Shown one piece after another: positions 20,456 through 33,765 of a DNA stretch of 64,000 nt. Where the stretch lies: positions 12,745,100 to 12,809,099 of the forward strand of contig NC_092250.1 of assembly GCF_036320965.1 (NCBI RefSeq), written 5' to 3'. This DNA is from Panulirus ornatus. Taxonomy: Eukaryota; Arthropoda; Malacostraca; Decapoda; Palinuridae. The notes under the pieces are model-generated. The model saw only the letters and a program-made list of their open reading frames with translations, made no database searches and was not told the origin of the DNA. Every line of letters begins with the position of its first letter. Position 1 is the first letter of the stretch. A program made the position numbers and the translations under genes.

Positions 20456-20827
20456 TCCGCAAGATACAGTATAAAGATATCTTTTGTCTTTGTTGCTCCT
20501 ATCTTTATATTCATTTTTCTAGCCTTTATCTTCTTCTAATAATGAATCTTGGTCCTTTTCTTTTTTTTCCTACCGAACAGCTATGACTTGACCCCATCTT
20601 CTAAAAGGAAAGTTCACCAACTCGTTCATAAAGATATCCTGATTCCTAATCCCATTCATCATTTTCAAATTGTTCTTCGTCTAATTGCCTGACCTTCACC
20701 TGGATCTTTGTCCAGGTTTGTGTCCTTTAAAGAAGAAAGCGCAAAAATACAGTTCAAACTCGTTTGCATCCAGAGACGCATCTGATTATAAGCGAATTAA
20801 CTACAGAAGCAGACACCCAATAACACG

Positions 20828-20979
20828 GGTTTCCATGGTGTAATGATTAGCGTTGCTGACCGTGATTCACGCACGAGCCCACCCGTCTGGGTTCGAGTCT
20901 TGGACGTGGCAGTCAGCTATACTAGCTGCTCCTTCCTTCCTTCAGGGCTGGTCGATGAATGGTTATTTGCATAGGCTGA
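20828..20979 (+). mobile_element. tRNA-derived SINE, copy 2
   Basis: It is the duplicate of the SINE at 13441-13592 with the same A-box-like and B-box-like words. A (GT)n tail follows at about 20993-21020. Confidence 0.65.
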
Positions 20980-20988
20980 GTTTGTGTG

Positions 20989-21023
<35 letters not shown>

Positions 21024-21332
21024 CACCAGCTCCCTCTATTATGGACACAGACGACCTACTGTCTGATTTTCCTTCTTCGCTTGAAAAGTGCAAATGGCAT
21101 TCTTACGGGCCACCGCTGCCGAGGTCTTTGAGCCGACGGGAATATTTATCGCTCTGGGGTATTACCTTTTTCTTTTCATGTCCTCTGTATGTATATATAT
21201 ATATGTCTTTAATCTTACCCTCGCCTCACGCCAGGGGAATTAATCCCCTGACAGTTATTTCTCGTTGGGAGAATTATCCACAACGATGCCTTTTTTTTTT
21301 TTGGTCCAGTTGATGACGCCTCCCGGAACGGT

Positions 21333-21383
<51 letters not shown>

Positions 21384-22596
21384 AAGTGAGGAGTTGTGGT
21401 GGTGAGCACGAAGGGGTGGGGGAGGGGTAGAGACAGTGAGGGTGTGTGTGTGTGTGTGAGTGTGTGTGTGTGACACATCTGGTGTATAAACAGGGAAATA
21501 AGAATGAGGAAAGGTGGGAAGATAAATGTGAATATGAGGAAGGGGGAAAGAATGACTGTGAAGATGAGAAGAGAAGGGGGTATGGCTTGTGAATATGAGA
21601 AGAGGAGGGTTTGAATATGAATATGAGAAGAGGGTGTTTGATTATGAGAAGAGAAGGGCGTATGACTTATGAATATGAGAAGGGGGTATGACTATGAATA
21701 TGAGAAGGGGGGGTTTGAATATGAGAAGAGGGAGACGTTTGTATGAGAAGGGAATATAACTGTGCGCATGAGAAGAGAAGATAATTTTGAATGAGGTACT
21801 GGGAAAATGACACTATAAGACGGGAATATATCTGTGAAATGGGAGGAATATGAAAATATGAGGAAGATATATCAGAATATGAGTAACAAGGGGAAAATAT
21901 GTAAATATTATGAGGGGGAAATGACTGAATATGAAAAGGGACGATAACTGTAAATATGACAATGGAAAGCATATGTGAACATGAGGAGAAGGTGAGTAAC
22001 TATGAATAAGAAGGAAGGTAAAATTATTATGAATATACAACCGCAATACGAAATTTACTGTAGTCATATAAATAGCAGAATGTGAATAGTGCAAGTCAGG
22101 GATGTGGGTATATGAAAAGAAAATTATCGTCAATTAAGATTGTCATAAGAATGAGAACTCGAATCTTCAAGATGAATGGCTGTGAACGCTAGAGAAGATT
22201 GAGACCCCCCAAAAAAGATACGAAACAGCTTCAGAAACGTAGAAAACGGGACACTGAAAATGTGAGTAGGTGTGTTTACTATACATTCTGTGTTACCGGA
22301 CTCCGCCAGTTTTCGGCAACGCCTCGAGCGTAAAGTTACCGTCGACCAGGGGAAAATAGGACAATATTGTCAAGCTCTCCATTTAAAGGAGCCTGTTGTA
22401 CCCTGCTCCTGCATGGAGAGCAGGGCTACTTATAATGTCACGCAGTCATGCGAACCAAAGGGGTAATAAGCGGGTGTTTTGGTGGTTCGTGGGTCTGAAT
22501 TCATATAGGTTACTGCTCAAGGTTCTGCTTCAAGCGCATTCTTGTTAATATCAATGTTGCACAATATCCCTCGTCGTCAATACTATTCGCGCGTGT

Positions 22597-24101
<1,505 letters not shown>

Positions 24102-24124
24102 TATATATATATGTATATAATATA

Positions 24125-24155
<31 letters not shown>

Positions 24156-24190
24156 AATATATATATTTTTTTTTTTTTTTTTTTTTTTTT
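24102..24190. repeat. TA-rich and poly(T) tract between RTE copies E and F
   Basis: Imperfect TA run followed by about 25 T. Read on the minus strand the T run is the A-rich 3' end of copy F. Confidence 0.9.
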
Positions 24191-25634
24191 TATACCTCGT
24201 CGCTGTCTCCCGCGGTTGCGAGGTAGCGCAAGGACACAGACGAAAGAAATGGCCCAACCCCCCCCATACACATGTACATACACACGTCCACACACGCAAA
24301 TATACATACCTACACAGCTTTCCATGGTTTACCCCGGACGCTTCACATGCCTTGATTCAATCCACTGACAGCACGTCAACCCCTGTATACCACATCGCTC
24401 CAATTCACTCTATTCCTTGCCCTCCTTTCACCCTCCTGCATGTTCAGGCCCCGATCACACAAAATCCTTTTCACTCCATCTTTCCACCTCCAATTTGGTC
24501 TCCCTCTTCTCCTCGTTCCCTCCACCTCCGACACATATATCCTCTTGGTCAATCTTTCCTCACTCATTCTCTCCATGTGCCCAAACCATTTCAAAACACC
24601 CTCTTCTGCTCTCTCAACCACGCTCTTTTTATTTCCACACATCTCTCCTACCCTTACGTTACTTACTCGATCAAACCACCTCACACCACACATTGTCCTC
24701 AAACATCTCATTTCCAGCACATCCATCCTCCTGCGCACAACTCTATCCATAGCCCACGCCTCGCAACCATACAACATTGTTGGAACCACTATTCCTTCAA
24801 ACATACCCATTTTTGCTTTCCGAGATAATGTTCTCGACTTCCACACATTTTTCAAGGCTCCCAAAATTTTCGCCCCCTCCCCCACCCTATGATCCACTTC
24901 CGCTTCCATGGTTCCATCCGCTGCCAGATCCACTCCCAGATATCTAAAACACTTCACTTCCTCCAGTTTTTCTCCATTCAAACTCACCTCCCAATTGACT
25001 TGACCCTCAACCCTACTGTACCTAATAACCTTGCTCTTATTCACATTTACTCTTAACTTTCTTCTTCCACACACTTTACCAAACCCCGTCACCAGCTTCT
25101 GCAGTTTCTCACATGAATCCGCCACCAGCGCTGTATCATCAGCGAACAACAACTGACTCACTTCCCAAGCTCTCTCATCCCCAACAGACTTCATACTTGC
25201 CCCTCTTTCCAAGACTCTTGCATTTACCTCCCTAACAACCCCATCCATAAACAAATTAAACAACCATGGAGACATCACACACCCCTGCCGCAAACCTACA
25301 TTCACTGAGAACCAATCACTTTCCTCTCTTCCTACACGTACACATGCCTTACATCCTCGATAAAAACTTTTCACTGCTTCTAACAACTTGCCTCCCACAC
25401 CATATATTCTTAATACCTTCCACAGAGCATCTCTATCAACTCTATCATATGCCTTCTCCAGATCCATAAATGCTACATACAAATCCATTTGCTTTTCTAA
25501 GTATTTCTCACATACATTCTTCAAAGCAAACACCTGATCCACACATCCTCTACCACTTCTGAAACCACACTGCTCTTCCCCAATCTGATGCTCTGTACCT
25601 GCCTTCACCCTCTCAATCAATACCCTCCCATATG

Positions 25635-25638
<4 letters not shown>
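24191..25638 (-). mobile_element. RTE-like LINE, copy F, 5'-truncated, most intact RT
   Basis: This minus-strand copy has the short 3' UTR and an RT frame uninterrupted up to the truncation point at (TA)n (25639). It extends about 80 bases further toward the 5' end than copies A and E, into the VLIERVKAG codons. Confidence 0.9.
24376..25620 (-). CDS. RTE-type reverse transcriptase, 5'-truncated but uninterrupted (copy F)
   Basis: This is the longest undamaged RT frame in the window, 414 codons to a stop. Counting from the first listed codon, QCGFRSGRGCVDQ lies at residues 17-29, motif A FMDLEKAYD at 51-59, motif B GLRQGCVMSPWLF at 109-121, catalytic FADD at 159-162, FRYLG at 225-229, YGCEAW at 284-289, WFGHMERM at 345-352 and RRRGRPNWRW at 370-379. 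This is the RTE/BovB-clade RT with its C-terminal extension. It would synthesise cDNA at a nicked target in the nucleus. The first codon is not a real start: the endonuclease and RT N-terminus are cut off by the insertion boundary. Any expression would depend on a flanking promoter. Confidence 0.88.
   Translation of the reverse strand: MIERVKAGTEHQIGEEQCGFRSGRGCVDQVFALKNVCEKYLEKQMDLYVAFMDLEKAYDRVDRDALWKVLRIYGVGGKLLEAVKSFYRGCKACVRVGREESDWFSVNVGLRQGCVMSPWLFNLFMDGVVREVNARVLERGASMKSVGDERAWEVSQLLFADDTALVADSCEKLQKLVTGFGKVCGRRKLRVNVNKSKVIRYSRVEGQVNWEVSLNGEKLEEVKCFRYLGVDLAADGTMEAEVDHRVGEGAKILGALKNVWKSRTLSRKAKMGMFEGIVVPTMLYGCEAWAMDRVVRRRMDVLEMRCLRTMCGVRWFDRVSNVRVGEMCGNKKSVVERAEEGVLKWFGHMERMSEERLTKRIYVSEVEGTRRRGRPNWRWKDGVKRILCDRGLNMQEGERRARNRVNWSDVVYRG

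Positions 25639-25686
<48 letters not shown>
25639..25686. repeat. (TA)n between RTE copies F and G
   Basis: AT run joining the truncated 5' end of copy F to the 3' tail of copy G. Confidence 0.95.
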
Positions 25687-25692
<6 letters not shown>

Positions 25693-26104
25693 GTTTAGTT
25701 ATTATTTTGCTTTGTCGCTGTCTCCCGCGTTAGCGAGGTAGCGCAAGGAAACAGACGAAAGAATGGCCCAACCCACCCTCATACTCTTGTATATACATAC
25801 ACGTCCACACACGCAAAAATACATAACTATACATCTCAATGTATGCATATATATGCACAGACATATACATATATACACATGTACATAATTCATACTGTCT
25901 GCCTTTATTTATTCCCATCGCCACCTCGCCACACATGGAATAACATCCAACTCCCTCATCATGTGTGCAAGGTAGCGCTAGGAAAAGACAACAAAGGCCC
26001 CATTCGTTCACACTCGGTCTCTGTCATGTAATAATGCACCGAAACCCCATCTCCCTTTCCACATCCAGGCCCCACAGAACTTTCCATGGTTTACCCCAGA
26101 CGCT

Positions 26105-27531
26105 TCACATGCCCTGGTTCAATCCATTGACAGCACGTCGACCCCGGTATACCACATCGTTCCAATTTACTCTATTCCTTGCACGCCTTTCACCCTCCTG
26201 CATGTTCAGGCCCCGATCACACAAAATCTTTTTCACTCCATCTTTCCACCTCCAATTTGGTCTCCCACTTCTCCTCGTTCCCTCCACCTCTGACACGTAT
26301 ATCCTCTTGGTCCATCTTTCCTCAGTCATTCTCTCCATGAGACCAAACCATTTCAAAACACCCTCTTCTGCTCTGTCAACCACACACTTTTTATTTCCAC
26401 ACATCTCTCTTACCCGTACATTACTTACTCGCTCAAACCACCTCACACCACATATTGTCCTCAAACATCTCATTTCCAGCACATCCACCCTGCGCACTCT
26501 ATCCATAGCCCACGCCTCGCAACCATACAACATTGTTGGAACCACTATTCCTTCAAACATACCCATTTTTGCTTTCCGAGATAATGTTCTCGACTTCCAA
26601 ACATTTTTCAAGGCTCCCAGAATTTTCACCCCCTCCCCCACCCTATGATTCACTTCCGCATCTATGGTTCCATCCGCTGCCAAATCCACTCCCAGATATC
26701 TAAAACACTTTACTTCCTCCAGTTTTTCTCCATTCAAATTTACCTCCAAATTGACCCTCAACCCTACTGTACCTAATAACCTTGCTCTTATTCACTTTCA
26801 CTCTCAACTTTCTTCTTTCACACACTTTACGAGACTGTCACCAGCTTCTGCAGTTTCTCACATGAATCAGCCACCAGCGCTGTATCATCAGCGAACAACT
26901 GACTCGCTTCCCAAGCTCTTTCATCCACAACAGAATGCATACTTGCCCATCTTTCCAAAACTCTTGCATTCACCTTCCTAACAACCCCATCCATAAACAA
27001 ATTGAACAACCATGGAGACATCACACACCCCTGCCGCAAACCTACATTCACTGAGAACCAATCACTTTCCTCTCTTCCTACACGTACACATGCCTTACAT
27101 CCTCGATAAAAACTTTTCACTGCTTCTAACAACTTTCCTCCCACACCATATATTCTTAATACCTTCCACAGAGCATCTCTATCAACTCTATCATATGCCT
27201 TCTCCAGATCCATAAATGCTACATACAAATCCATTTGCTTTTCTAAGTATTTCTCACATACATTCTTCAAAGCAAACACCTGATCCACACATCCTCTACC
27301 ACTTCTGAAACCACACTGCTCTTCCCCAATCTGATGCTCTGTACATGCCTTCATCCTCTCGATCAATACCCTCCCATATAATTTACCAGGAATACTTATC
27401 AAACTTATACCTCTGTAATTTGAGCACTCACTCTTATTCAGTTTGCTTTTGTACAATGGCACTATGCAAGCATTTCGACAATCCTCAGGCACCTCGCCAT
27501 GAATCATATATACATTAAATAACCTTACCAA
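26105..27531 (-). pseudogene. RTE reverse transcriptase, frameshifted (copy G)
   Basis: The upstream frame (27531-26827) runs from SECSNYRGISL through FRSGRGCVDQVFALKNV, FMDLEKAYDR and GLRQGCVMSPWLFN to the FADD box. The downstream frame (26761-26105) has FRYLGVDLAADG, YGCEAWAMD and RRSGRPNWRWKDG. The break between them lies at 26762-26827, near a small deletion (GAGACTGTCACC against the fuller version in copies A and F) and a second one around 26752. The linker toward the endonuclease (27907-27536, with LRKMKAGKAAG) is in yet another frame. The copy is dead but complete in content. Confidence 0.85.
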
Positions 27532-28375
27532 CCAGTCAACAATAGTCCCCCTTTTTTAATAAATTCCACTGCAATACCATCCAACCTGCTGCCTTGCCGG
27601 CTTTCATCTTCCGCAAAGCTTTTACTACCTCTTCTCTGTTTACTAAATCATTTTCCCTAACCCTCTCACTTTGCACACCACCTCGACCAAAACACCCTAT
27701 ATCTGCCGCTCTATCATCAAACACATTCAACAAACCTTCAAAATACTCACTCCATCTCCTCACATCACCACTACTTATCACCTCCCCATCAGCCCCCTTC
27801 ACTGAGGTTCCCATTTGCTCCCTTGTCTTACGCACTTTATTTACCTCCTTCCAAAACATCTTTTTATTCTCTCTAAAATTTAATGATACTCTCACCCCAA
27901 CTCTCATTTGCCCTCTTTTTCACCTCTTGCACCTTTCTCTGGACCTCCTGCCTCTTTCTTTTATACATCTCCCAGTCATTTGCATTTTTTCCCTGCAAAA
28001 ATCGTCCAAATGCCTCTCTTCTCTTTCACTAATAATATTACTTCATCCCACCACTCACTACCCTTTCTAATCAACCCACCTCCCACGCTTCTCATGCCAC
28101 AAGCATCTTTTGCGCAAGCCATCACTGCTTCCCTAAATACATCCCATTCCTCCCCACTCCCCTTACCTCCTTTGTTCTCACCTTTTTCCATTCTCTACTC
28201 GGTCTCTCCTGGTACTTCCTCACACAACTCTCCTTCCCAAGCTCACTTACTCTCGCCACTCTCTTCACCCTAACATTCTCTCTTCTTTTCTGAAAATCCC
28301 TACAAATCTTCACCTTCGATTCCACAAGATAATGATTAATGATCAGACATCCCTCCAGTTGCACCTCTCAGCACA

Positions 28376-28985
28376 TTAACATCCAAAAGTCTCTTTCGCG
28401 CATCTATCAATTAACACGTAATCCAATAACGCTCTCTGGCCATCTTTCCTACGTACATCTCGCTTTTTAAACCAGGTATTGCCAATCACCAGTCCTTTTC
28501 CAGCACATAAATCTACAAGCTCTTCACTCTTTCCATTTATAACACTAAACACCCCATTTATACCAATTATTCCCTCAACTGCCACATTAATCACTTTTGC
28601 ATTCAAATCACCCATCACTATAACCCGGTCTTGTGCATCAAAACCACTAACAAACTCATTCAGCTGCTCCCAAAACACTTGCCTCATGATCTTTCTTCTC
28701 ATGCCCAGGTGCATATGCACCAATAATCACCCATCTCTCTCCATCAACTTTCAGTTTTACCCATATCAATCTAGAATTTACTTTCTTACATTCTATCACA
28801 TACTCTCACCACTCCTGTTTCAGGAGTAGTGCTACTTTCCTTGCTCTGGTCCTCTCACTAACCCCTGACTTTACTCTCAAGACATTCCCAAACCACTCTT
28901 CCTCTTTACCCTTGAGCTTCGTTTCACTGAGCCAAAACATCCAGGTTCCTTTCCTCAAACATACTACCTATATCTCCTTTTTTCT
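28376..28985 (-). pseudogene. APE-type endonuclease domain of RTE copy G
   Basis: The frame 28723-28376 shows VFWEQLNEFVSGFDAQD, VMGDLNAKV, GLVIGNTWFKKRD and LLDYVLIDRC. Upstream, in other frames, the LNVCG and SETKLKG-type motifs can be followed at the DNA level to about 28985. The motif order is that of the LINE endonuclease. Several short deletions relative to copies D and I (for example at 28683-28700 and 28450-28470) destroy the frame. The domain would nick chromosomal DNA to prime reverse transcription. Confidence 0.8.
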
Positions 28986-29197
28986 CATCTTGGTTACATC
29001 CACACACATTTAGAGACCCCAATCTGAGCGTTCGAGGAGGATGAGCACTCCCCGCGTGACTCTTCTGTTTTCCCTTTTAGAAAGTTAAAATACAAGGAGG
29101 GGAGGGTTTCTGGCCGCCGCTCCCGTTCCCTTTAGTTGCCTTCTACGACACGTGAGTAATGCGTGGGAAGTATTCTTTCTCCCCTATCCCCAGGGAT

Positions 29198-29201
<4 letters not shown>

Positions 29202-29237
<36 letters not shown>
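29202..29237. repeat. (TA)n between head-to-head RTE copies G and H
   Basis: Short TA run separating the 5' terminus of copy G (minus) from the truncated 5' end of copy H (plus). Confidence 0.95.
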
Positions 29238-29238
<1 letters not shown>

Positions 29239-30140
29239 CGTTGAAGAATGTGTGGAAGGCAAGGACGTTATTTCGGAAACCAAAAATGGGTATGTTTGAA
29301 GGAATAGTGGATCCAACAATGTTGTGGTTGCGAGACGTGGGCTATAGATAGGGTTATGCGGAGGAGGGTGGATGTGTTGGAAATGAGATTTTTGAGGACA
29401 ATATGTGGTGTGAGGTGGTTTGATCGAGTAAGTAATGAAAGTGTAAGAGATGTGTGGTAATAAAAAGTGTGGTTGAGAGAGCATAAGAGGGTGTATTGAA
29501 ATGGTTTGGTCACATGGAGAGAATCAGTGAGGAAAGATTGACAAAGAGGATATATGTGTCAGAGGTAGAGGGAACGAGGTGAAGTGGGAGACCACATTGG
29601 AGGTGAAAGGATGGAGTGAAAAAGATTTTGAGCGATCGGGGCCTGAACATGCAGGAGGGTGAAAGGCGTGCAAGGAATAAAGTGAATTGGAATGATGTAG
29701 CATACCAGGGTCGACGTGCAGTCAGTCGATTGAACCAGGGCATGTGAAGTGTCGGGTAAACTATGGAAAGTTTTGTGGGGCCTGATTTTGGAAAGGGAGC
29801 TGTGGTTTTGGTGCATTACGTATGACAGACATAGTTAGTGTAAACGAATGTGGCCTTTGTTGCCTTTTCCTAGCTTTACCTTGCGCGGGGGGACGGTGTG
29901 CCATTTCATGTGTGGCGGGAAGGCGACGAGAATGGATGAAAGGAGCAAGTATGAACATGTACATATGTATATACGTATATATATGTATATGAATGTATAC
30001 GTTGAAATATATAGGTATGTATATGTGCGTGTGTGGGCGGTTATGTATATACATATGTATATTGGTGGGTTGGGCCATTCTTTCGTCTGTTTCCTTGCGC
30101 TACCTCGCTAACGCGGGAGACAGCGACAAAGTATAATAAG

Positions 30141-30143
<3 letters not shown>
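29238..30143 (+). mobile_element. RTE-like LINE, copy H, 5'-truncated, long 3' UTR, diverged
   Basis: This plus-strand fragment begins at the codons for ALKNVWKARTL immediately after (TA)n. It covers the RT C-terminus with several indels (no open frame longer than about 60 codons) and the long 3' UTR. The tail ends at GCTACCTCGCTAACGCGGGA plus a short A-rich end and (TA)n. Both tail modules are present (about 29850-29890 and 30087-30130). It is visibly more diverged than the short-type copies. Confidence 0.88.

Positions 30144-30144
<1 letters not shown>

Positions 30145-30217
<73 letters not shown>
30145..30217. repeat. (TA)n at RTE copy H 3' end
   Basis: TA run of about 73 bases closing the second RTE cluster. 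Confidence 0.95.
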
Positions 30218-30221
<4 letters not shown>

Positions 30222-32450
30222 AAATTTTAGATTTAATTTAGTTGATGATCGGATATCATGCGATATCATCCTGGCACAGTCCCGAGATAGGGTCGTTATA
30301 CCAAGTGTTGACGTCTTTTGCTCCTTCTCACCATCACCTCCATTTCTCGCCCACTTATACGACACAGAACATGGAGCCTCATTAGCATCAAGATCACTAG
30401 TGGGTCTATCACAAAAATTGAGAGTAATAGGCGCAATCTCGGACCATTTTTCAAGTCTACATAAGCAGCTGCATTTCCATAGAAGTGTATCTGAATGTGT
30501 ATGGGGTGTATAGACTCCCTATACATCCTATATATAGATCAGTGACCAGGGCGGAGAACCTATGAAACAAGTTATGGATTTGTCTTCTCAAGGCTACAAA
30601 TGGGACGTGTGTTTCCAAGGCATGTTATTCTCCGTCGAATGTTCAGTTTGAGCGTAATAACAGGCCAATCTATGAACTTCACTATCTATGAACTTCACAG
30701 AATGGAAATGAGAACACCCTTTCTTAGAATGTCGAGATGAAGTTAAAGATTATAATGAACCAGAAGCCTCCTTGTATATATCAATTTTTCCTCTACTATA
30801 TTAATGTCAGAGCTCATCTCTTGTGTTTGTTAAATTGCAAATAAACACGAATTCAAACTACCATAGACCAACAGGGTTCTGACGAGGCTGTTCGTGGTGG
30901 TAGAAGAGAAGCTCTTACATCAGTGTGGTAGTAGAGGGAAGACTTGCATATTTGTAGACCTCAAGTTGAATGACAACTCTATCATTTCAGGAATAGGCTC
31001 CAGCGCCCTCTTGATTTATGCAAACCTGGGACATGAGACAGCTAGAAAGGTGTTCTATAAACATAACTTGAGGAACACAGTGGATTTATGGTTCTTGTTT
31101 CCTAATTTTAGAAATCATATTGGCATCGTTTCAGCTCTCAAGAAAAAAGTTTCGCATGTAACTGTACTATTAAAGGCTCCTTGATCAAACAATGCCCCAA
31201 GGTTATGACTGATGGGTGTGTATTATCGCATGTATAAAAAGGTGGTAGTTTTTTCTGTTCCCCGGATCTGGAATGAAAATACGTGCATTAGCAACACACC
31301 ACACAACAAAGGCATGTTTGCATGTGCCAAACATCTTTGAATTAGTGAATACATACATAGTCAGGCACCCACCTGAGAGAGATTACCTCACCTGGGTGTC
31401 GCGAGGAGTTGCAACAGTGGTGTAGTGAGCCAACACCGAGGTGGCTGTCCGTATTTTCTTCCCTGACACAATTCTGTCTTTCTCTACATCTTGCACAGTA
31501 CACGTGGGTTGCTGGACCTCCAATAAGGACAGCTCTCCGTCTTCCTCAAAACACTTAAGAACACGTAACTTGGTCTGTCTCTCATGCTGCTGCATCACTA
31601 GGTGTCGCTTATCCCTGGGGATGTTGGAGGAAGATACCTCCCCACGTCTCCTCTGGGTGCCGGAAGAGGTGGCCAATTGAGGCGAGAGCTGGGAGCCGGA
31701 AACACTCCCCCGACTGGCCCCCTTTGCATTGTCACTCTTTAAGGAAGAGAAGGAGCAGAGTGAGAGCTGCTGCTCAAAGGCTCTGACTAGGATGTGTGAA
31801 AGTACGTTGATGTAGCCAGACTGAGGAGATAATTATATGTTTGGGAAGAGGAACAAAGATGTTCTGGCTCCGTGTGAAACGAAGCGTAAGGGGAAGGAGG
31901 AAGAATGGCTTTGGAAAGTCCAAGGGATATAGAATGGAACGGATACCCAGCGTTGTATGGGAAGAATATCTTGATTATGATAGATGAAATGTTTGAAGCT
32001 TGTACCAGATTGTAGGATTTTAGGAAGCAACTTCAGAGCAGTTTGTTCGTGGTGTATACACAAAGGCTTTTTTCATCGCGGGGATGCATCTAACGGCAGA
32101 GGGAACGGTTACGATTGTAACAAGATGCCTTGATTTTCGTAAAGCTCTTGTCGCTAATTATGTCTGAGAATTGATGGATCATTCTAATTAGGTGATATTT
32201 CCACATCGTGTTTGTGCCACCTCTGCTGTGAAGTTACTTGATATTGCTATTAGATTTAATTCTTTCTGCCTCTCGCTCTCTCTCCTTTCTTTAGAAGAAT
32301 ATCCTGGAATGTACCGAAAGCTTTAGGTTTTATGAAGTCTTGTAATAAATAAGGAATCATAAATGTATCTATTTGAAGTCATAAGGTTTTGCTTTTTTCG
32401 AAGGGCTTTCATATAGAAGAACACTTATGAAAATGCCTATGTTTCCCCCC
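30218..32450. other. region with one candidate exon, otherwise nothing recognised
   Basis: Outside 31392-31736 no frame shows a domain. A 96-codon frame at 30894-31184 (plus) has balanced composition but no recognisable motif and no convincing splice sites. Confidence 0.5.
31392..31736 (-). CDS. candidate internal exon of an unidentified host gene
   Basis: This 345-nt stretch is open in one frame over 115 whole codons. It is bounded on the minus strand by a pyrimidine-rich acceptor (CTGCTCCTTCTCTTCCTTAA then AG at 31738-31737) and by a strong donor, CAG followed by GTGAGG at 31391-31386. Acceptor and donor are both in phase 0, so the exon is symmetrical. The product is polar and probably partly disordered: a Ser/Gly-rich start, a basic GTQRRRGE, then KLRVLKCFEEDGELSLLE and later VEKDRIVSGKK. 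No family is recognised. The acceptor ends in AAG, which is less usual than CAG or TAG. A chance open frame next to chance splice-like sites remains possible. No partner exon could be assigned. Confidence 0.4.
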
Positions 32451-32460
32451 ATTCATTTTT

Positions 32461-32655
32461 CCACATGGAAGTCCATCAAAGATGATGCAGCGACTGCTCT
32501 TTACACTACCAGCAGAAATAAGAAGCATGCACAGAACGTCTTCAGAAACATTTAAAGGAAAACTTAACAAATGGTTGACATCAATCCCAGATGAACCCAG
32601 AATAAATGATAATGGCATGGAGTTCGCAACGGAGAAGAACAGTGCAATTAGTTAA
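32461..32655 (+). pseudogene. 3' coding end of a CR1/Jockey-like LINE
   Basis: Read from 32461, the 64 codons to the TAA at 32653-32655 contain LLFTLPAEIRSMHRTSSETF followed by KGKLNKWLTSIPDEP. The pattern LP..IR, ETFK..L.KWL..IPDEPR is typical of the extreme C-terminus of CR1/Jockey-type LINE reverse transcriptases in arthropods. It also ends in a Ser-rich tail with a stop, as in those elements. The rest of the element is not present upstream in a readable form, so it is a 5'-truncated or decayed fragment. Confidence 0.6.
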
Positions 32656-32731
32656 AGCAGAATCTGCGTCGAGCGCTACGCGTTAGAACTACTTATTTGA
32701 GAAAAATCTTGTCGTAGGTACACGTAGTTAG

Positions 32732-32734
<3 letters not shown>

Positions 32735-32781
<47 letters not shown>

Positions 32782-32785
32782 TCTC
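32735..32785. repeat. (CT)n microsatellite
   Basis: CT run of about 50 bases with one CCCT interruption. Confidence 0.9.
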
Positions 32786-33269
32786 CTTTGTGTGATTGAT
32801 GCGAACATAGGTCAACCATCACCAGGTAAGTCCCCTACCCGCAACCCCCCCCCCCCTCCCCCCAAGCAGTTCCTAATACAGGTGCACAATGTGTGATCAT
32901 TAGTACATACCAAGAATTCTCCCCTTGAAGCAGGAAGAACCGCGCGTACCATGAATGACTGGTCATCAATTCGAGATTTCTTTTATTACGAAGAACATTG
33001 ACTTTAGAAAATAGGATAAGGATATAGGAGGGGTAAGGCACCATTGACTCCAGCAGAAGCGGTACATTTGGCAGTGTGAGAAAGTGGTAACTGAAAGAAA
33101 TGATCTGGAGACTGAGCAACTTGTGAACACTGAAAGTCGAGGATAGATTTACACTACGTCTGCATAAGAAGACTTGTCGCGTGGAGTTCGGACTGAAGAA
33201 TAAACTTGGTGCATCTGAGGGTAACACAAGGTGATCCTGGCTTCTTTCTGGTTGAAGATACCCTTGTGG

Positions 33270-33765
33270 CTCTTTTTTTTTTTTTTTTACGTTGGAGGTT
33301 CCAGTTACGGGCAAAAGTCCACATCTAGGCTCGGCCTTAACTGAAATATAGGAAGGATTGTGAAAGGGAAAAAGAAGATCCAAAAGAAAGTATTGACAAA
33401 TTTTGTAGGAAGTGGAAGACCTGTTTATAACATGTACCGGGTCATTGTAGAGAGTTCCAAAGTTTCGACGTGTAGGGCAAGAAACAGCTATCAAAAGGGC
33501 CCACCTTGAGTTGCCAACGGCCACACGGCAATGATGTGACGTAGCAGTTTGCACAATATTGCCAGCTCTCGGGAGAAAAAGCCAAAGTAATACCTACAGA
33601 AGAGAGGCATTGAACCAACATTGCGGCATAGGGTAATCGGGTCAAGCCCTGAAGTTAGCCTTTGAGAGTTGACAAGTCGGACCGCTTTCGACTCTGTCAA
33701 GTAAGGACGCAGAGCCAGAGCCACCCCAGATGTGAGAGCAGTGTTCTATAAAAGGACTGATAACG
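33270..33765 (-). pseudogene. Jockey/CR1-like LINE fragment with poly(A) end
   Basis: On the minus strand the DNA spells, with one frame change, HCSHIWGG near 33750, then ESKAVRLVNSQRLTSGLD, LFCRYYFGFFSRELA and FLPYTSKLWNSLQ near 33445. The series EYCSHIWG, AVRLVNS..LTSGL, LFYRYY.G..S.EL and PYTSKLWNSL is characteristic of the C-terminal part of a common arthropod non-LTR retrotransposon. About 150 bases after the last motif the minus strand ends in roughly 17 A (33272-33288 read as T on the plus strand), consistent with the element 3' end. Frameshifts and lack of the catalytic RT core make it a dead 5'-truncated copy. Confidence 0.65.

Larger units (their letters stand above)
25688..29198 (-). 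mobile_element. RTE-like LINE, copy G, full length, long 3' UTR
   Basis: About 3.5 kb on the minus strand from the 5' terminal block ATCCCTGGGGATAGGGGAGA near 29195 to the 3' tail at 25688-25770. The long 3' UTR carries two tail modules (about 25730-25770 and 25962-26005). Endonuclease, linker and RT can all be read but in several frames. The 5' terminus abuts (TA)n (29202-29237), beyond which copy H begins on the other strand. It is the best copy for defining both ends of the element. Confidence 0.9.

Noticed and set aside
32835..33554. 239-codon minus-strand frame
   Set aside because: It overlaps the out-of-frame 3' region and poly(A) end of the Jockey/CR1-like fragment and runs into a poly(C) stretch. 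The coding signal of that LINE lies in other frames.
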